37,734 nt of DNA from an uncultured Lachnospiraceae bacterium (GCA_947588995.1 CANPZI010000027.1:1-37734); one strand, 5' to 3'. Positions 25,860-34,311 are shown, numbered from the stretch's first letter. Numbers and translations: made by a program. Notes: generated by a model not told the origin, from the sequence alone.

Positions 25860-26048
25860 AGATCGTCCCTCACTCTTTGTCCAAGACCGCCTCCGGTCTC
25901 GGCACACGCCTCTTTTTGATGCTCTTATCATATAAGGCTGGCTTCATACTGTCAATAGAAACGGCATGTCCGTATCAGCAGGGATGTGTCCCGAATCTGC
26001 AAAAAAGTAATGCTTTTTTCTCCGCATGGTGCTATATTATAGTTGTAT

Positions 26049-26071
26049 GCGGCTGTCTTTGCGGCAGCCGC
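26049..26071 (+). other. GC-rich hairpin in the trkA leader
   Basis: GCGGCTG (26049-26055) and CAGCCGC (26065-26071) form a perfect 7-bp stem with a 9-base loop. No T-run follows. It lies about 50 bases before the trkA ATG. The leader is far too short for a c-di-AMP (ydaO-type) riboswitch, which often precedes potassium genes in Firmicutes. Confidence 0.45.
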
Positions 26072-26119
26072 CAAAAAGATAAAACGCGCTCCGGCGCAGC
26101 AAAACGGAGAAATACAGAG

Positions 26120-27520
26120 ATGTTCAAACGCAAAAACACTGCCGAACAGGGCCTGAAAATCATCATCGTCGGATGCGGCAAAGTCGGACAGACACTTGTC
26201 ACGCAGCTGACCAAAGAAGGGCACGATATCACCCTGATCGACACAAACGCACAGAAAATTCAGGAGCTGACCAACCTTTACGACGTCATGGGCATCGTCG
26301 GCAACGGCGCCAGCTACAGCGTACAGATGGAAGCCGGCATCGAAGACACCGACCTGATCATCGCCGTGACGGATTCCGACGAACTGAATCTCCTGTGCTG
26401 TACGGTAGCCAAGCGCGTCGGCGACTGTTCCGCCATCGCCAGGGTCCGCACGCCGGACTACAGCAAGGAAGTGAACTATCTGCGCGAGAAGCTCGGCCTC
26501 GCCATGATCATCAACCCCGAACTGGAGGCAGCACGCGAGGCGGCTCACATCCTCTATCTGCCAACCGCGCTGGAGGTGAGCACTTTCGCCCACAGCCAGG
26601 CGGAGATGATCAAGCTCAAAATCCCCGAAGGGAATATGTTGGACGGCATGACGATCATGGAACTGGGCCGGACGCTGGGCAAAAATATCGCAGACAACGT
26701 GCTGATCTGCGCCGTGGAGCGCGGCGGGGACGTTCACATTCCCTCCGGTATCTTCCGCATCCAAAAGGGGGATCTGATCTCTTTTGTGGCGGCCCGCCCC
26801 ATCGCCAAGACTTTTCTGGAGAAAATCGGTTTCAAAACCCACGCCGTCAAGAATACCATGATTATCGGCGGCGGTAAATCCGCATACTATCTCGCCTCCC
26901 TGCTGCTGCATATGGGCATCTCCGTGAAGATCATCGAGAGCAGCCAGAAGCGCTGCGAAGAGCTGAGCATCCTCCTGCCGAAGGCCATCATTATCAACGG
27001 CGACGGCACCAACGAAGAACTGCTCAAAGAGGAAGGCATCGAGTACGCGGAATCTTTCGTCCCTCTCACAGGAATCGACGAAGTGAATATCCTGCTGACA
27101 CTACACGCCAAGATGGTGTCAAAGGCCAAAGTCATCACAAAAATTAACCGCATTACTTTCGACAACGTCGTGAGCAGTCTGGAACTCGGCAGCGTCATCT
27201 ACCCGAAATTCATCACCTCGGAGGCAATCATCGCTTACGTGCGTGCGAAGAAAGATTCCATGAACAGCAATATCGAAACGCTCTATCACATGTTCGACTA
27301 TCGGGTGGAAGCGATTGAATTCCGTGTGGAAAATGAATCCAAAGTGACGAACGTCCCGCTGATGAATCTGAACCTGAAAAAAGGGCTGCTCGTCTCTTTC
27401 ATCAACCGCAACGGCTCCATCATCATCCCCAGCGGTCAGGACTCCATCCAGGTCGGCGACACCGTCATGGTCGTCACGACGCACACGGGCTTTAATTCGA
27501 TTCAGGATATTCTGAATTAG
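26120..27520 (+). CDS. trkA: Trk potassium uptake regulatory subunit TrkA
   Basis: A 466-residue cytoplasmic gating subunit of the Trk potassium channel. It has the double structure of TrkA: Rossmann fold 1 (IIIVGCGKVGQTLV, about 14-27), a TrkA_C domain, Rossmann fold 2 (IIGGGKSAYYLASLL, about 247), and a second TrkA_C domain that ends with IPSGQDSIQVGDTVMVV. Acidic residues ending the second strand (LIDTNAQK and IIESSQKR) fit NAD(H) binding. I chose the ATG at 26120 because GGAG lies about 10 bases upstream and the fold starts there; the in-frame upstream region is not protein-like. trkH follows after 50 bases on the same strand. Confidence 0.96.
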   Translation: MFKRKNTAEQGLKIIIVGCGKVGQTLVTQLTKEGHDITLIDTNAQKIQELTNLYDVMGIVGNGASYSVQMEAGIEDTDLIIAVTDSDELNLLCCTVAKRVGDCSAIARVRTPDYSKEVNYLREKLGLAMIINPELEAAREAAHILYLPTALEVSTFAHSQAEMIKLKIPEGNMLDGMTIMELGRTLGKNIADNVLICAVERGGDVHIPSGIFRIQKGDLISFVAARPIAKTFLEKIGFKTHAVKNTMIIGGGKSAYYLASLLLHMGISVKIIESSQKRCEELSILLPKAIIINGDGTNEELLKEEGIEYAESFVPLTGIDEVNILLTLHAKMVSKAKVITKINRITFDNVVSSLELGSVIYPKFITSEAIIAYVRAKKDSMNSNIETLYHMFDYRVEAIEFRVENESKVTNVPLMNLNLKKGLLVSFINRNGSIIIPSGQDSIQVGDTVMVVTTHTGFNSIQDILN

Positions 27521-27570
27521 CGCAAAATCAGCCCGATAACACTGCTCCGGAAAGGACACGGACATTACCT

Positions 27571-29055
27571 ATGAACAGTTCGATGATACGCTTTATCCTG
27601 GGAAATATTCTGAAGACAGAGGCCGCCCTGCTGCTGCTGCCCTGTCTGGTGGCACTCCTCTATCAGGAAACTGAAGGATTTTTCTATCTTCCCGTAGCCG
27701 CCGCCGCTTTTCTGCTCGGCCTTGCCATGACGCACAGGAAACCGGCCAGCAATGTCTTCTATCTGAAAGAGGGCTGCATTGCAACCTCCTTAAGCTGGAT
27801 TTTCTTAAGCTTCTTCGGCAGCCTGCCTTTCTGCCTGACAGGCGAGATTCCCTCTCTCACGGACGCCCTGTTCGAGACAATCTCCGGCTTTACCACCACC
27901 GGCGCAAGCATCTTAAGCGACGTGGAGGCACTCTCCCACTGCTCCCTGTTCTGGCGCAGCTTCACCCACTGGGTAGGCGGCATGGGCGTACTCGTGTTCC
28001 TGCTCGCCATCGTGCCGATGAGCGGCGGGTCCAACATCAATCTGATGCGTGCGGAGAGCCCCGGCCCTTCTGTCGGCAAGCTCGTCCCCAAGATCAGATA
28101 CACGGCGCGTTTTCTCTATTTGATCTATCTCGGCATGACCGCGCTGGAGGCAGCGCTTCTGCTGCTCGGCAGGATGCCCCTGTTCGACGCTCTGTGTACC
28201 GCTTTCGGCACTGCCGGCACGGGCGGCTTCGGCATCAAAAACAGCAGTATCGCCGGTTACTCCCCCTATATCCAGTGGGTTGTCACAATCTTCATGATCC
28301 TGTTCGGCATCAACTTCAACGCCTACTACCTCCTCCTCTTCGGCAAGATCAAACAGGCGCTGAAGATAGAAGAGATCCGCTACTACCTGTTAATCATCCT
28401 CATCTCCGTCGGGATCATCTTCCTTAACATACTCGGCATCTGCGCCAACGCTTTCGACGCGCTGACCAAATCCGCTTTTCAGGTGGCCTCCATCATCACG
28501 ACAACCGGCTTCTCCACCACCGACTTCAACCTCTGGGACGAGTCCTGCAAGATCGTGCTGGTACTCTTGATGTTCATCGGCGCATGCGCCGGCAGCACCG
28601 GCGGCGGCATCAAGGTTTCCCGCCTGGTAATCCTCTTTAAGACGATGCGCAAGGAATTCATGTCCTACATCCACCCGAAGAGCATCAAAAAAATACAGAT
28701 GGACGGAAAACCCATCGAACATGAAGTGGTGCGCACGGTCAACGTGTACTTCATCACGTTCATGATCGTTTTTGTCCTCTCTGTATTTCTGATTTCCTTT
28801 GACAATACCGATCTGGTGACCGGATTCACGGCGGTGGCCGCAACCATCAACAACATCGGCCCCGGTCTGGAGCTGGTCGGCCCCACGGCAAACTTCGGCT
28901 TCTTCTCACCGCTTGCCAAGTATGTCCTGATGTTTGACATGCTGGCCGGCAGACTGGAACTGTTTCCGCTGCTCCTCCTGTTCCACCCGTCCATCTGGAA
29001 AGATCTTTTCGCCTACAAAAAAAGCGTGTACAGCAGCCGCAGAAATCAGTCGTAA
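27571..29055 (+). CDS. trkH: Trk potassium uptake channel subunit TrkH
   Basis: A 494-residue potassium channel of the TrkH/KtrB superfamily. The four pore loops are visible: SGFTTTGASIL, FGTAGTGGFGI, TTTGFSTTDF and ATINNIGPGLE, each with the selectivity-filter glycine. GACAGSTGGGIKVSR is the conserved block near the gating helix. It works with TrkA encoded just upstream, giving a complete uptake system in one operon. The upstream AAAGGA is about 14 bases from the ATG, so translation may depend partly on coupling. Its end overlaps the convergent glycosylase gene by 10 bases. Confidence 0.96.
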   Translation: MNSSMIRFILGNILKTEAALLLLPCLVALLYQETEGFFYLPVAAAAFLLGLAMTHRKPASNVFYLKEGCIATSLSWIFLSFFGSLPFCLTGEIPSLTDALFETISGFTTTGASILSDVEALSHCSLFWRSFTHWVGGMGVLVFLLAIVPMSGGSNINLMRAESPGPSVGKLVPKIRYTARFLYLIYLGMTALEAALLLLGRMPLFDALCTAFGTAGTGGFGIKNSSIAGYSPYIQWVVTIFMILFGINFNAYYLLLFGKIKQALKIEEIRYYLLIILISVGIIFLNILGICANAFDALTKSAFQVASIITTTGFSTTDFNLWDESCKIVLVLLMFIGACAGSTGGGIKVSRLVILFKTMRKEFMSYIHPKSIKKIQMDGKPIEHEVVRTVNVYFITFMIVFVLSVFLISFDNTDLVTGFTAVAATINNIGPGLELVGPTANFGFFSPLAKYVLMFDMLAGRLELFPLLLLFHPSIWKDLFAYKKSVYSSRRNQS

Positions 29056-29537
29056 AGCGCCTCCCTGATCACGCTCCACGCCTCCGTCAGCCGCTCCAAG
29101 GAATACCCCGCATTGGCAGGACTGGTAGACGGAAGCTGCCTTGCCTCTCTCCCGTTTGCGGGCAGAATATACTGCCGATACAGTTCACCGGCTTTGCCGC
29201 CGTTAGTGTAGATCACCCGTATCTCAGCCTGCGATAAGATACACGACAAGTCGTTGGGCCGCACATCGCGGATGCTGGCATCCGCAGAACCGTCGATCTC
29301 GCAGCTCGCGATCACATCCCACAGCGCGATATGATGCGTAAGCAGCATGTCCCGCTTCTGCGGAATATCCTCCGGCACCTCACAGCCAAGCACCCCTGCC
29401 ATCACACGCCAGAAGCGGTTCTGCTTATGTCCGTAGAAAAACTGCTGCTCCCTGGATTTCACGGAGGGAAAACTGCCGAGAATCAATATTCTGGAATCCC
29501 TGTCATAGACAGGGGCTATCGTATGTATCTGCATCAT
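29046..29537 (-). CDS. DNA-deoxyinosine (hypoxanthine) DNA glycosylase, uracil-DNA glycosylase superfamily
   Basis: A 163-residue base-excision repair enzyme that removes deaminated bases. The superfamily motif 1 region is LILGSFPSVKSREQQFFYGH, followed by QNRFWRVM. HIALWDVIASCEI is the middle block and LPSTSPAN is the C-terminal active-site motif. The NRFW and SPAN blocks are characteristic of the deoxyinosine glycosylase group rather than classical Ung. I chose the adjacent ATGs at 29537; the GTG at 29555 is possible but has no better site. The gene overlaps the end of trkH. Confidence 0.85.
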   Translation of the reverse strand: MMQIHTIAPVYDRDSRILILGSFPSVKSREQQFFYGHKQNRFWRVMAGVLGCEVPEDIPQKRDMLLTHHIALWDVIASCEIDGSADASIRDVRPNDLSCILSQAEIRVIYTNGGKAGELYRQYILPANGREARQLPSTSPANAGYSLERLTEAWSVIREALYD

Positions 29538-29644
29538 TTTTGATCTCTCTTTCACGGCGCTTCCGCAGATCTCTTCCGGCGCCCTCTCCCATCCGCCCCT
29601 GTCTTCTCTCTCCTATCCGATATGCTGCCGATACCCTGGCGGCG

Positions 29645-30196
29645 TCAGTCGTTTCTCACGTCGCTGATCCTCACGGTATCTGCCCAAAAGACATCCCCGT
29701 CATAATGCCCCGTTAAATCTAAAAGCAGTCCGGCCTTAATATCGGCAAAGCTGCCCTCTCTCGTCTCCACATCCGCGCCGCCGTCCCTGATGATCTGATA
29801 AGTGTAGACGGCATCCTGCGCGAAGCGGATCGTAACCAGTTCCTTATCCTCCTCGGCAGTGGTGGCCACCGCAACCTCTCCCTGCCCGCTTTCTGTTTTG
29901 TAGGTTTCTATCCTGCTGCAGACCACGCTGTCGCCGTCGATCCGCTCCACATTGCCGCAGAATGTCTCCGCATCCGTGCCGTCGTCTGTGGAACGCTCAT
30001 CTTCTTCCTCCGGCTTTTCGCCGTCATCGCTGTTCGGCGCCTCCGCCTGATCTTCCGCGACCGGCTGTACCGGCGCAGTCTCCGCCGTTTTCTGCTCTCC
30101 CGTACCGTCCGGCTCTCCGCTGCCGCAGCCATCCGATATGCACATCGCGGTAAGGACGACCGCTGCCAAAAGTATGATTTTCCAGTTCTTTCTCAT
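29645..30196 (-). CDS. small lipoprotein with an OB-like C-terminal domain
   Basis: A 183-residue secreted protein. The signal peptide ends near CISDGC, a non-canonical lipobox. An acidic, low-complexity stretch (about 25-75) leads to a domain beginning GNVERIDGDSVV and ending DLTGHYDGDVFWADTVRIS. The pattern of strand, charged residue at position x and final DTVRI resembles the DUF5666-type beta-barrel; this is a resemblance only. The ATG at 30196 is preceded by GGAGG inside a mini-hairpin (30203-30215). It follows the XRE regulator gene by 95 bases on the same strand. Function unknown. Confidence 0.75.
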   Translation of the reverse strand: MRKNWKIILLAAVVLTAMCISDGCGSGEPDGTGEQKTAETAPVQPVAEDQAEAPNSDDGEKPEEEDERSTDDGTDAETFCGNVERIDGDSVVCSRIETYKTESGQGEVAVATTAEEDKELVTIRFAQDAVYTYQIIRDGGADVETREGSFADIKAGLLLDLTGHYDGDVFWADTVRISDVRND

Positions 30197-30202
30197 AGTG
30201 AC

Positions 30203-30215
30203 CTCCGTTCCGGAG
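30203..30215 (-). promoter_or_regulatory. mini-hairpin hiding the ribosome binding site
   Basis: On the minus strand CTCCG-GAA-CGGAG is a 5-bp stem with a GAA loop whose 3' arm contains GGAG, six to seven bases before the ATG at 30196. The same structure, with G-T changes that keep the pairing, sits before the genes at 17415 and 23189. Confidence 0.45.
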
Positions 30216-30291
30216 CAAACGCTCCTGCTTCTTCGGAGATCAGCATATCAGAAAATTCTCTAAAACGTCTCTAAAATGCAGCTTCCTCCCG

Positions 30292-30669
30292 TCAGCTATT
30301 CTTGGCTTTCCTCTGCGCTTCGCGCCGCTCCAGCGTTTTCAGATAGCGGATGTATTTAATCAAATCTCTTCTGTTTTCCTGCTTTAACCCCTGGATATCA
30401 TACATGACATCGTGCATCGTGATATTTTGCAGATAAGGGCTGTTCGGATCCGTATTGCCGAGATAACCCGTATGTGCACCGAGAAGATAGTCCGTGCTGA
30501 CCTTATACAGCTTCGCCAGCGCCGACACCACCCATACCGGTATTTCCCGCCGGCCGTTTTCATAATTAGAGTATGTCTGCTGCGATACGTTCAGGTACTC
30601 CGCAATCTGTTTCTGCTTATAATCATGGTCTTCTCTCAAATCTCTGATCAATTCGCGCAACTCTTTCAT
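30292..30669 (-). CDS. XRE family transcriptional regulator
   Basis: A 125-residue DNA-binding protein. The N-terminal Cro/CI helix-turn-helix covers about residues 1-60 (KQKQIAEYLNVSQQTYSNYE, then NGRREIP). The C-terminal half is helical and Lys/Arg-rich, perhaps for dimerisation. The ATG at 30669 is the best start by domain position; an ATG at 30678 is close and cannot be excluded. Inverted repeats flank the promoter region (30668-30734), so autoregulation is likely. Neighbouring genes on the strand are a small lipoprotein downstream and an alpha/beta hydrolase upstream. Confidence 0.88.
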   Translation of the reverse strand: MKELRELIRDLREDHDYKQKQIAEYLNVSQQTYSNYENGRREIPVWVVSALAKLYKVSTDYLLGAHTGYLGNTDPNSPYLQNITMHDVMYDIQGLKQENRRDLIKYIRYLKTLERREAQRKAKNS

Positions 30670-30734
30670 ACAACTCATCCCCGTGTGAAATATTCTCGTT
30701 GTTTTTCCCATTATTTCACAACAATGAGTTGTAT
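30668..30734. promoter_or_regulatory. 11-bp inverted repeats around the XRE gene start and promoter
   Basis: ATACAACTCAT (30668-30678) and its exact reverse complement ATGAGTTGTAT (30724-30734) flank the start region of the XRE gene. The distal arm also belongs to ACAACAATGAGTTGT (30718-30732), itself an inverted repeat. These are likely operators for the XRE protein. Confidence 0.5.
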
Positions 30735-30773
30735 TATCGGAATTATCCTTATCGTGTATTTATTCTTGTTTTT

Positions 30774-30785
30774 ACAATATATTGT
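30774..30785. promoter_or_regulatory. 12-bp palindrome upstream of the XRE gene
   Basis: ACAATATATTGT is a perfect 12-bp palindrome, 50 bases from the nearer operator-like repeat and about 105 bases before the XRE start. It may be a further regulator site. Its core is AT-rich, so chance is possible. Confidence 0.35.
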
Positions 30786-30813
30786 TGTAGCTTCTTTCCA
30801 AAAAAAACGGGAT

Positions 30814-31629
30814 CTATATGGTATAATAAACTTCCTCAATCAGCGCATTAATTCGTTCCGGTGCGTCCGTGTTGGAATTGTGTCCCGCGTCTTTGATCCA
30901 TGCGATCGGTATCCCGCTCTTCTTGTGCCACGCCTTATTGTATCTGATACAGGAACCGGCATGATCCTTTTCCCCGCAAATCAGCAGAGCCGGGCACTTG
31001 ATCTCATAGGGGAGATTCTTCTCTATCGCTTCCGCCAGAATCCGAAATCCGTGTCCTGCCAGACGCGCATATCTCTCCTTGTCGCCGTCATAGACCATCA
31101 TCATGCTTCGCATCAGCCTTCGTCCGTAATCAGAAACGGCGACACCGTTTGCCCCCTGCTTCAGAAGCCATTTCCAGGGATAATAGCGATAAACCGGCTC
31201 CATGCGTTTCAAAAGCCAAAGCTCTGCGGCAGTGATATAGTCTCTCTGCAGCGAGGCAGAGTCGATGGAGATAAATCCCCGCAGCTTTTCAGGGAACAGC
31301 TGCGCATACATCTGTCCCACATAACCGCCCATGGACTGCCCGGCAATGACAATGTTCTGCATATCTTCCCGCATTAGGATATCATTCAGCCACCTTGCCT
31401 TGTCTTCCAGAGAAAAAGTCAGTTCAAAAGGCCATGACGCGGCATGGCCCGGTGCATCCCAGACAAAAACGGGACATTTCTTCTCAAAATATGCGATCTG
31501 CCGCTCAAACAGTCTGTGGTCGGCGGTCAGCCCCGGCAGGAACACTAAGGAACGGCCCAAGGTGTCTGTCTCTGTCCCTATCCAGTAATGGATTGTACCG
31601 CAAGGTGTCTCGTAGGTTTTTTCTGTCAT
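30814..31629 (-). CDS. alpha/beta hydrolase
   Basis: A 271-residue alpha/beta-fold hydrolase. The oxyanion-side strand LVFLPGLTADH comes first. The nucleophile elbow is AGQSMGGYV (Ser in GQSMGG), the acid is in LICGEKDHAG, and the catalytic His is in DAGHNSN. The order and spacing fit esterases or C-C hydrolases of the MhpC/BioH-like group. I chose the ATG at 31629 because AAAGGAA lies about eight bases upstream. Substrate unknown. It lies between a Nudix hydrolase gene and an XRE regulator gene on the same strand. Confidence 0.9.
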   Translation of the reverse strand: MTEKTYETPCGTIHYWIGTETDTLGRSLVFLPGLTADHRLFERQIAYFEKKCPVFVWDAPGHAASWPFELTFSLEDKARWLNDILMREDMQNIVIAGQSMGGYVGQMYAQLFPEKLRGFISIDSASLQRDYITAAELWLLKRMEPVYRYYPWKWLLKQGANGVAVSDYGRRLMRSMMMVYDGDKERYARLAGHGFRILAEAIEKNLPYEIKCPALLICGEKDHAGSCIRYNKAWHKKSGIPIAWIKDAGHNSNTDAPERINALIEEVYYTI

Positions 31630-31696
31630 CTTTTCGTTCCTTTGCATCCAGTCATCCATTCTCTTTCCGCCGCAGTTTCAGCAGAAAATCTCCGCT

Positions 31697-32098
31697 TTAC
31701 CAGGCCTGCATGCGCAGTTTCTCAATCAATCCCCAATCAGCCGGAAGCCAATCCACACTGTCTATACTTTCTCTTGTCAGCCACCTGGCTGCTTTATGTT
31801 CCTTAAGCACCAGATTCCCCGACTGAACCGTACACAAGAAGCAGTGCATTGTCAGGTGAAAGGCCGGATAATCGTACTCCACCGTCTCAAACAATTCGCC
31901 GACATTGATCTCCGTATCCAGTTCCTCCCTGATCTCCCGTTTAAGCGCCTGTTCCGGCGTCTCTCCCACCTCTATCTTGCCGCCCGGAAATTCCCAGCCA
32001 TCCTTAAATTCTCCGCAGCCGCGCTGCGTGGCAAAAATTTTGTCGTGTTCAGTGATGATGGCTGCAACGACTTCTATTCGTTTTCCTGAAGTTTGCAT
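31697..32098 (-). CDS. Nudix hydrolase, MutT/CTP pyrophosphohydrolase type
   Basis: A 133-residue nucleotide pyrophosphohydrolase. The Nudix box GGKIEVGETPEQALKREI continues REEL, giving the GX5EX7REUXEE pattern at about 39-61, with WEFPGG just before it as in MutT-type proteins. It probably clears oxidised or non-standard NTPs. GGAGAG precedes the ATG at 32098. Its neighbourhood holds other DNA-maintenance genes (a DNA glycosylase and an AlkD-like protein), which fits a nucleotide-pool role. Confidence 0.93.
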   Translation of the reverse strand: MQTSGKRIEVVAAIITEHDKIFATQRGCGEFKDGWEFPGGKIEVGETPEQALKREIREELDTEINVGELFETVEYDYPAFHLTMHCFLCTVQSGNLVLKEHKAARWLTRESIDSVDWLPADWGLIEKLRMQAW

Positions 32099-32210
32099 CT
32101 ATATTCTCTCTCCATCTTCTTATCCATATATTCTGGCAATCAGCATGGTCATTGTACCGTTCTTCAGAAGCGTTGCGTTTTTGACGGTCAGTGCGCTTTC
32201 CCAAGGCCAC

Positions 32211-33149
32211 TCACTTCAAAATTTCCAGCGCAATTTCTTTCGCCTTGTTTCCGGAAACCTGCTCTTTCTGTTCTCTGTCGTCTAAATATACCGCAAAGTA
32301 TTTTCGTTCCCCTGCCGTCTCCGCGAAGCCGACAAACCATGCCTCTCCGTTTCCGCTGCTGCCCGTTTTTCCATATATCTTCTGCGCATCGTCTTCGTCC
32401 GTCAACATGATCCTTTTCAGAATCTCTATGTTATTGTCACTGTAATCGCTCTGTCCCTCAAATATCTTTTTCAGAACTTGAACCTGCTCCATAGGCGAAA
32501 TTCTCAGAGAAGAATCCAGCCAGAATCCATTTAAGATCGGCAGGGGATTGATATTGCCGCCGCTCCATTCCGAAATATCGCAGTTTCCGTACGGCAATGC
32601 CTCGAGTTCTTTCTGCATCTCATCCTTGCCGACTGCATCTATCACTTTCCGAAAATACCAGACGCATGATTTTTGAAAGGCCTGCTCCAACGTCAAGTCC
32701 TCATTCCATTCAGGATTCCCGTAATCTGTTCCGTCATATTCCATGGTAGAAAACTCATCCGCGACAACAGCGTTCTGCAATCCAGATAAAACTGAAATGA
32801 TCTTAAACGTAGAATAAGGCGATACTTCCTGTCTGCACATCTCCTCATGAAAAAACAGATACTGCTCCTCTGCCGGCAGATAAATAACTGCACAGCCATT
32901 GACGCCCCGAAATGCGGCGCTCCAATCCATCTCGTTCCCTATCACTTCCGATTTTACCTCTTCCTGCACCGTCTGCGATTCCTGCGCTTCATTCTCGGCA
33001 GCTTTCTGTTCAAAATTCGTACTGCTTCCCGCGCCTTCTTCCCCGGCAGAAAGACGGCCTGTCTCCGCTTCCGCCAATGCTGCTTTTTCACACGCACTCA
33101 AAGAAAACGCAAGAAACAAAATACATAGAATACGCAAAAGCTTTTTCAT
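32211..33149 (-). CDS. class D beta-lactamase-like (OXA/BlaR-sensor type) lipoprotein
   Basis: A 312-residue secreted lipoprotein (lipobox LSAC, Cys20; then an acidic linker to about 70). The catalytic domain carries all class D marks: STFK (Ser113-Lys116), SCV (161-163, the SxV motif), YGN (187-189), KTG (261-263) and the following WFVGF, and the OXA-type block GFWLDSSLRISPMEQV. It could hydrolyse beta-lactams, as membrane-anchored class D enzymes of clostridia do, or act as a penicillin-binding sensor or transpeptidase-like protein. AGGA lies five bases before the ATG at 33149. There is no BlaI/BlaR gene nearby. Confidence 0.9.
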   Translation of the reverse strand: MKKLLRILCILFLAFSLSACEKAALAEAETGRLSAGEEGAGSSTNFEQKAAENEAQESQTVQEEVKSEVIGNEMDWSAAFRGVNGCAVIYLPAEEQYLFFHEEMCRQEVSPYSTFKIISVLSGLQNAVVADEFSTMEYDGTDYGNPEWNEDLTLEQAFQKSCVWYFRKVIDAVGKDEMQKELEALPYGNCDISEWSGGNINPLPILNGFWLDSSLRISPMEQVQVLKKIFEGQSDYSDNNIEILKRIMLTDEDDAQKIYGKTGSSGNGEAWFVGFAETAGERKYFAVYLDDREQKEQVSGNKAKEIALEILK

Positions 33150-33257
33150 ATTGTCCTGTTCGCTCGCCCCGCTCTATTTTTCCAATAAATTTACAAAATC
33201 TCTCTGGCTTTCTATCCAATATCATGCTTGCTTTGAAACAAAATGAAATAGAAATCA

Positions 33258-33941
33258 CTAAATTTTCAGCTTTTTCAGATAAGCTTTCTGCTCGGTTGAT
33301 ATCCTGTTGCTCTCCACACTTTTCTGAATCGTTTTATTATGTGTCCAGTCATCGAGCTTCTTTTCTTCCAGATACGGAAGAACGGAAGCATACTGTTTTG
33401 CCAGTGCCGTTGCAAAATACCATGCGACCATCATATTGATATAGTATTCATCCGATCTGACCGCCGCTACCATGTCCGCATATCCGAGATGAAACCTCTC
33501 GCCCAGGAAATGCTCCATAAGCATACCGATCGCGAATCGAACGGTATAAACCTTATCCGATCTGAGCCATGTGTCGATATACGGGAGCAGTTTCTCCGAT
33601 TCTTTTTTGAAAGCCTTTGGTGAAAGCTGATCGCATGTAGCCCAGTTATCAATAAACGGAAGAAAAGCCTCAACTTCTGTAATGCATTTATCAAAATCTT
33701 TCTCCAATGATATCACAAATGCATGCAACTGGTTTTCATCGAAGTATTGGTGTGGAAGACACTCCAAAAATAAGACTGTCTCCTCGTCTTTGTATAGCCT
33801 CTTCGCAAAACAGCGAAGTTCCGGTGTCCTGACACCGATAATGCTTTCCGCTTCTACCGTCGGGATTGACTTGGCCTGAAAGGCGGCATATTTCTTATCC
33901 TGCAGGCGAAATAATTCCGCCTCTATTTCCTCTCTGTTCAC
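33258..33941 (-). CDS. DNA alkylation repair protein (AlkD-like)
   Basis: A 227-residue all-helical HEAT-like repeat protein of the DNA alkylation repair family. IIGVRTPELRCFAKRL and IDNWATCDQLSPKAF are family blocks; the second holds the Trp and Asp of the base-recognition cleft. I chose a GTG start at 33941 because GGAGG lies nine bases upstream; a TTG at 33959 would put that site inside the gene. Family members excise bulky or positively charged alkylated bases without flipping. It has its own promoter at 33992-34019. Confidence 0.88.
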   Translation of the reverse strand: MNREEIEAELFRLQDKKYAAFQAKSIPTVEAESIIGVRTPELRCFAKRLYKDEETVLFLECLPHQYFDENQLHAFVISLEKDFDKCITEVEAFLPFIDNWATCDQLSPKAFKKESEKLLPYIDTWLRSDKVYTVRFAIGMLMEHFLGERFHLGYADMVAAVRSDEYYINMMVAWYFATALAKQYASVLPYLEEKKLDDWTHNKTIQKSVESNRISTEQKAYLKKLKI

Positions 33942-33991
33942 CTGTGATTTCCTCCGCAAAATCCTGATTTATCACTCACAGCCTTGTGCAA

Positions 33992-34019
33992 AGTATAACT
34001 AAAAGGCGCCCTTTTTCAA
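33992..34019 (-). promoter_or_regulatory. sigma-A-type promoter of the AlkD-like gene
   Basis: On the minus strand TTGAAA (34014-34019), 16 bases, TATACT (33992-33997), about 50 bases before the GTG start. The spacer holds a small hairpin (AAAAGG-CGC-CCTTTT), which could also terminate transcription arriving from upstream. Confidence 0.65.
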
Positions 34020-34039
34020 TGATTATTCCAATATATTGA

Positions 34040-34311
34040 ATTCACATCAAACATCCGCGCCAAACGTTTGATATTTTCTTCTGTTATTCTGTCAATCCAA
34101 CAGATCATATCGGTTTTCTAAAATTTGTAATTGTAGATCCATCAAAACGCGTAAAGGGTTACGGAAAAGAAATGCTGAAGCTGGCTCTGCAATATGCCTT
34201 TCAGATCACAGGCGCAGCAGCGGTTCAGTTAAATGTTTTCAGTGAAAACGCAGCAGCGAAACAATGTTACGAAAAAGTCGGGTTTGTCGAAAGAAAGGTT
34301 GACAAACCTTA
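34040..34311 (+). pseudogene. GNAT acetyltransferase remnant, truncated at both ends
   Basis: The frame opens right after a TGA (34037-34039) and encodes the C-terminal part of a GNAT acetyltransferase: DHIGFLKFVIVDPSKRVKGY, then GKEMLKLALQYAF and FSENAAAKQCYEKVGF. KGYGKEML is the acetyl-CoA-binding motif region and CYEKVGF the usual last strand. The first 50-60 residues of a normal GNAT and a start codon are missing. After VDK the reading frame runs into the antisense of the large helicase gene and loses homology. It is therefore a remnant, broken where the defence-like gene begins. Confidence 0.75.

Noticed and set aside
26020..26119. Possible c-di-AMP riboswitch before trkA
   Set aside because: The leader between the likely promoter and the ATG is under 100 bases, with only one 7-bp hairpin. 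The known structure is larger and more complex.
32099..32210. A 28-codon minus-strand frame between the class D lipoprotein and Nudix genes (ends MTMLIARIYG)
   Set aside because: It has no start codon or ribosome binding site and is too short to identify. It may be a remnant, but I cannot support it.
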